A DNA stretch of 6,591 nucleotides, taken from Actinomycetota bacterium. GTDB taxonomy: Bacteria; Actinomycetota; Thermoleophilia; Gaiellales; Gaiellaceae. Made by a program: the position numbers and the translations under genes. This document shows positions 5,462 to 6,591 of this stretch, one piece after another (position 1 is the first letter of the stretch; every line of letters starts with the position of its first letter). Under the pieces are notes generated by a model. It had not been told where the DNA came from and did not search any database. It was given only the letters and a program-made list of their open reading frames with translations. The DNA lies in the NCBI GenBank assembly GCA_013696595.1, contig JACCYG010000299.1:1-6591 (forward strand), written 5' to 3'.

Positions 5462-5467
5462 TACACT
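5462..5467 (+). promoter_or_regulatory. Candidate -10 element of the DUF1385 gene, likely leaderless
   Basis: TACACT fits TAnnnT and is followed by 7 bases before the ATG at 5475, so the predicted transcript starts at or one base before the start codon. No Shine-Dalgarno sequence lies in the intervening bases. No good -35 hexamer is seen at 16-19 bases upstream, where the inverted repeat at 5435-5460 lies instead, which hints at activator dependence. Confidence 0.5.
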
Positions 5468-5474
5468 CGATGAC

Positions 5475-6311
5475 ATGAACGAGCGGATCCGGCTCGGAGG
5501 GATGGCGCTTGCGAATGGCGTCCTCGTGCACGGTCCCGAGTACTGGGCCTGCGCCGTCCGAACAGACGAGGGCGAGCTCAAGGTCGCGTCCGGCCGCAAG
5601 CCCTTGCGCGCGCGAGAGATGCAGAACCGCCTTCTGCAAGCGCCGCTTCGGATTGCGGAGATCTTCGCTCTTTTCCCAGCCGTTCGCCGCGCGCTGCCGG
5701 AGGCGAGGCTGCCCTACGAACGGCCGGGAGTCGCCGTCGCCATCGCTGCGAGCGCGTTCACGGTTCGGGGCCTGCGAGCGAGCGCCCTCAGCCCCGTCGC
5801 GCAAGAGGCGCTCGCCACTCTCGCCGCGATCGCCCCGGCGGCGTTATCGCTTCGGAACTCGGAAATCGCGGAGTACCACGGTGCCGAGCACATCTCGATC
5901 GGGACGTACGAGCACGGCGAGCCACGAGAGAAAGAGCACGAGCGCTGTGGTTCCCACCTCGTCGGTCCGCTCATGCTGACGTCGGCTGTCGGGAGCCTGC
6001 TCGCTCGGCTTGCGCCGCCGCAGGTGCGCGTTCTCGCGCGTGCGGGCGCCGCGGTCGGCGCACTCGCCGCGTCGGTCGAGGTGTTCTCCTGGATGCTCCG
6101 GAACGAGAAGCATCCGGTCGCGCGGGCGCTTGCAAAGCCCGGTCACGAGCTTCAGCATCGCCTCGTCACCGCAGAGCCGTCCGTCGAGCAGCTCGCCGTC
6201 GCGAACGCAGCTCTCGCGGAATGCCTGCGGCTCGAGGCCGGAGAGCCGGCAGCCCTACAATCGGGTAGAAGTGGCAACGGAGACCAGGCAGAAGCGCCGC
6301 CTCCCACCTGA
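5475..6311 (+). CDS. DUF1385 (YqhQ-like) membrane protein
   Basis: A 278-residue protein of the DUF1385 family, the family of Bacillus YqhQ, whose molecular function is not established. Family landmarks are in order. The N-terminal RLGGMALANGVLVHGP at 6-21 corresponds to the usual GGQAVMEGVMMRGP type motif. EYHGAEHISIGTYEHGE lies at 133-149 and HERCGS at 155-160. The C-terminal GHELQHRLVTAEPSVEQLAV at 223-242 corresponds to the usual LQ-x-LTT-x-EP-x-x-x-Q motif. Hydrophobic stretches at about 85-100, 108-126, 163-180 and 187-207 suggest an integral membrane protein. The last 15-20 residues are Gly/Pro/Ala-rich and overlap the start of the next gene in another frame, so they are probably poorly conserved. 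The ATG at 5475 lies right before the family N-terminus. An ATG at 5470 is out of frame. The gene lies 74 bp after the M20 stop and has its own candidate promoter. Confidence 0.85.
   Translation: MNERIRLGGMALANGVLVHGPEYWACAVRTDEGELKVASGRKPLRAREMQNRLLQAPLRIAEIFALFPAVRRALPEARLPYERPGVAVAIAASAFTVRGLRASALSPVAQEALATLAAIAPAALSLRNSEIAEYHGAEHISIGTYEHGEPREKEHERCGSHLVGPLMLTSAVGSLLARLAPPQVRVLARAGAAVGALAASVEVFSWMLRNEKHPVARALAKPGHELQHRLVTAEPSVEQLAVANAALAECLRLEAGEPAALQSGRSGNGDQAEAPPPT
6256..6261 (+). promoter_or_regulatory. Candidate internal -10 for nicotinate phosphoribosyltransferase
   Basis: TACAAT matches the -10 consensus at 5 of 6 positions and ends 9 bases before the GTG at 6271. It lies within the last codons of the DUF1385 gene. 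A transcript from it would have a leader of only a few bases at most. No recognisable -35 was found, so expression could also come by read-through from the DUF1385 gene. Confidence 0.45.
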
Positions 6312-6591
6312 GATCTTCGACCTCCCGGTCGAGAAGATGCGGGAGGGCTACTACACCGACGCGTACTTCAACCACGCGCGCGCGACTCTCGCATCGGACG
6401 AGCGCAGTCCCCGCGTCCTCATGCAGGTCTTCCAGAAGAAGCGCGCGTTCCTCGGCGGGATGGACGAGGCGATCGCGATCCTCAGGCTCTGCTCGCACGA
6501 CTGGGAGGCGCTCACGGTTCACGCCCTCTACGACGGCGATCCGATCAAGCCGTACGAGAGCGTGATGCTGATCGAGGGCGACTACTCGCTC
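6271..6591 (+). CDS. pncB: Nicotinate phosphoribosyltransferase, N-terminal part (runs off the window)
   Basis: The first 107 codons of a gene cut by the window end. The translation contains PPEIFDLPVEKMREGYYTDA at 12-31, VLMQVFQKKRAFLGGMDEAI near 49-68, and then LTVHALYDGD and YESVMLIEGDYSL. I recognise this as the N-terminal domain of the actinobacterial-type nicotinate phosphoribosyltransferase, which makes nicotinate mononucleotide from nicotinate and PRPP in NAD salvage. The catalytic barrel lies outside the window, so active-site residues cannot be checked. A nicotinamide phosphoribosyltransferase is the main alternative. The GTG at 6271 is chosen because no in-frame start lies just upstream, and the next in-frame ATG (6337, codon 23) would remove the conserved PPEIFDLPVEK segment. 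It overlaps the 3' end of the DUF1385 gene by 41 bases in a different frame, which suggests cotranscription or coupling. Confidence 0.8.
   Translation, partial: MATETRQKRRLPPEIFDLPVEKMREGYYTDAYFNHARATLASDERSPRVLMQVFQKKRAFLGGMDEAIAILRLCSHDWEALTVHALYDGDPIKPYESVMLIEGDYSL

Noticed and set aside
4309..5466. Long minus-strand open frame (385 codons) opposite the M20 gene
   Set aside because: The M20 protein on the other strand has all family catalytic residues. The antisense translation is Arg-rich with no domain-like pattern.
5436..6237. Identical 12-mer TGCGGCTCGAGG at 5436-5447 and 6226-6237, upstream of two consecutive -10 candidates
   Set aside because: One or more 12-base repeats are expected by chance in a G+C-rich window of this size. 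The distances to the two -10s differ (26 and 30 bases), and the second copy is coding.
1..6591. Mobile element, CRISPR array, toxin-antitoxin or defence system
   Set aside because: No transposase, integrase, spaced direct-repeat array, terminal inverted repeats, target duplication at the tRNA or small paired genes were found. The genes are typical chromosomal functions with uniform composition.

Overview
The window is a stretch of ordinary-looking chromosome from a G+C-rich bacterium, about two thirds G+C by eye. An actinobacterial lineage, possibly near Thermoleophilia/Gaiellales, is the best guess. The reasons are strong codon bias toward G/C, several GTG starts, a DUF427 protein, a DUF1385 protein followed by an actinobacterial-style nicotinate phosphoribosyltransferase, and several genes that look leaderless. 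The taxonomy is inferred from protein flavour only. I see no mobile element, CRISPR array, phage gene or integration scar.

Layout. 1-79 is the end of a DUF427 protein (+). 162-234 is tRNA-Phe(GAA) (-). 306-1205 is an arginase (+), divergent from the tRNA. 1206-1471 is a non-coding, hairpin-rich gap. 1472-2080 is an unknown protein with two predicted membrane segments around an 11-residue repeat region (+). It converges, with an 8-bp overlap of reading frames, on 2073-2816, an alpha/beta hydrolase (-). That gene is joined by a GTGA stop/start overlap to the upstream gene rarA at 2813-4072 (-). rarA is divergent, across only 20 bp, from an M20 metallopeptidase/deacylase at 4093-5400 (+). A DUF1385 membrane protein follows at 5475-6311 (+), and its 3' end is overlapped by the start of nicotinate phosphoribosyltransferase at 6271, which runs off the window (+).

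Function. The genes are mostly housekeeping and do not form one obvious pathway: arginine breakdown (arginase), replication-fork maintenance (RarA), amidohydrolysis of an unknown substrate (M20), NAD salvage (nicotinate phosphoribosyltransferase), plus three proteins of unknown role. No new multi-gene system is evident.

The most interesting signals are regulatory. Four starts (arginase, rarA, M20, DUF1385) lack a well-placed Shine-Dalgarno sequence and have a -10-like hexamer 6-7 bases upstream, as expected for leaderless mRNAs. Between rarA and the M20 gene the two -10 hexamers overlap on opposite strands, and each lies exactly 6 bases from its own start codon. This suggests a minimal symmetric bidirectional promoter. 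By contrast, the unknown membrane protein at 1472 has a strong Shine-Dalgarno sequence.
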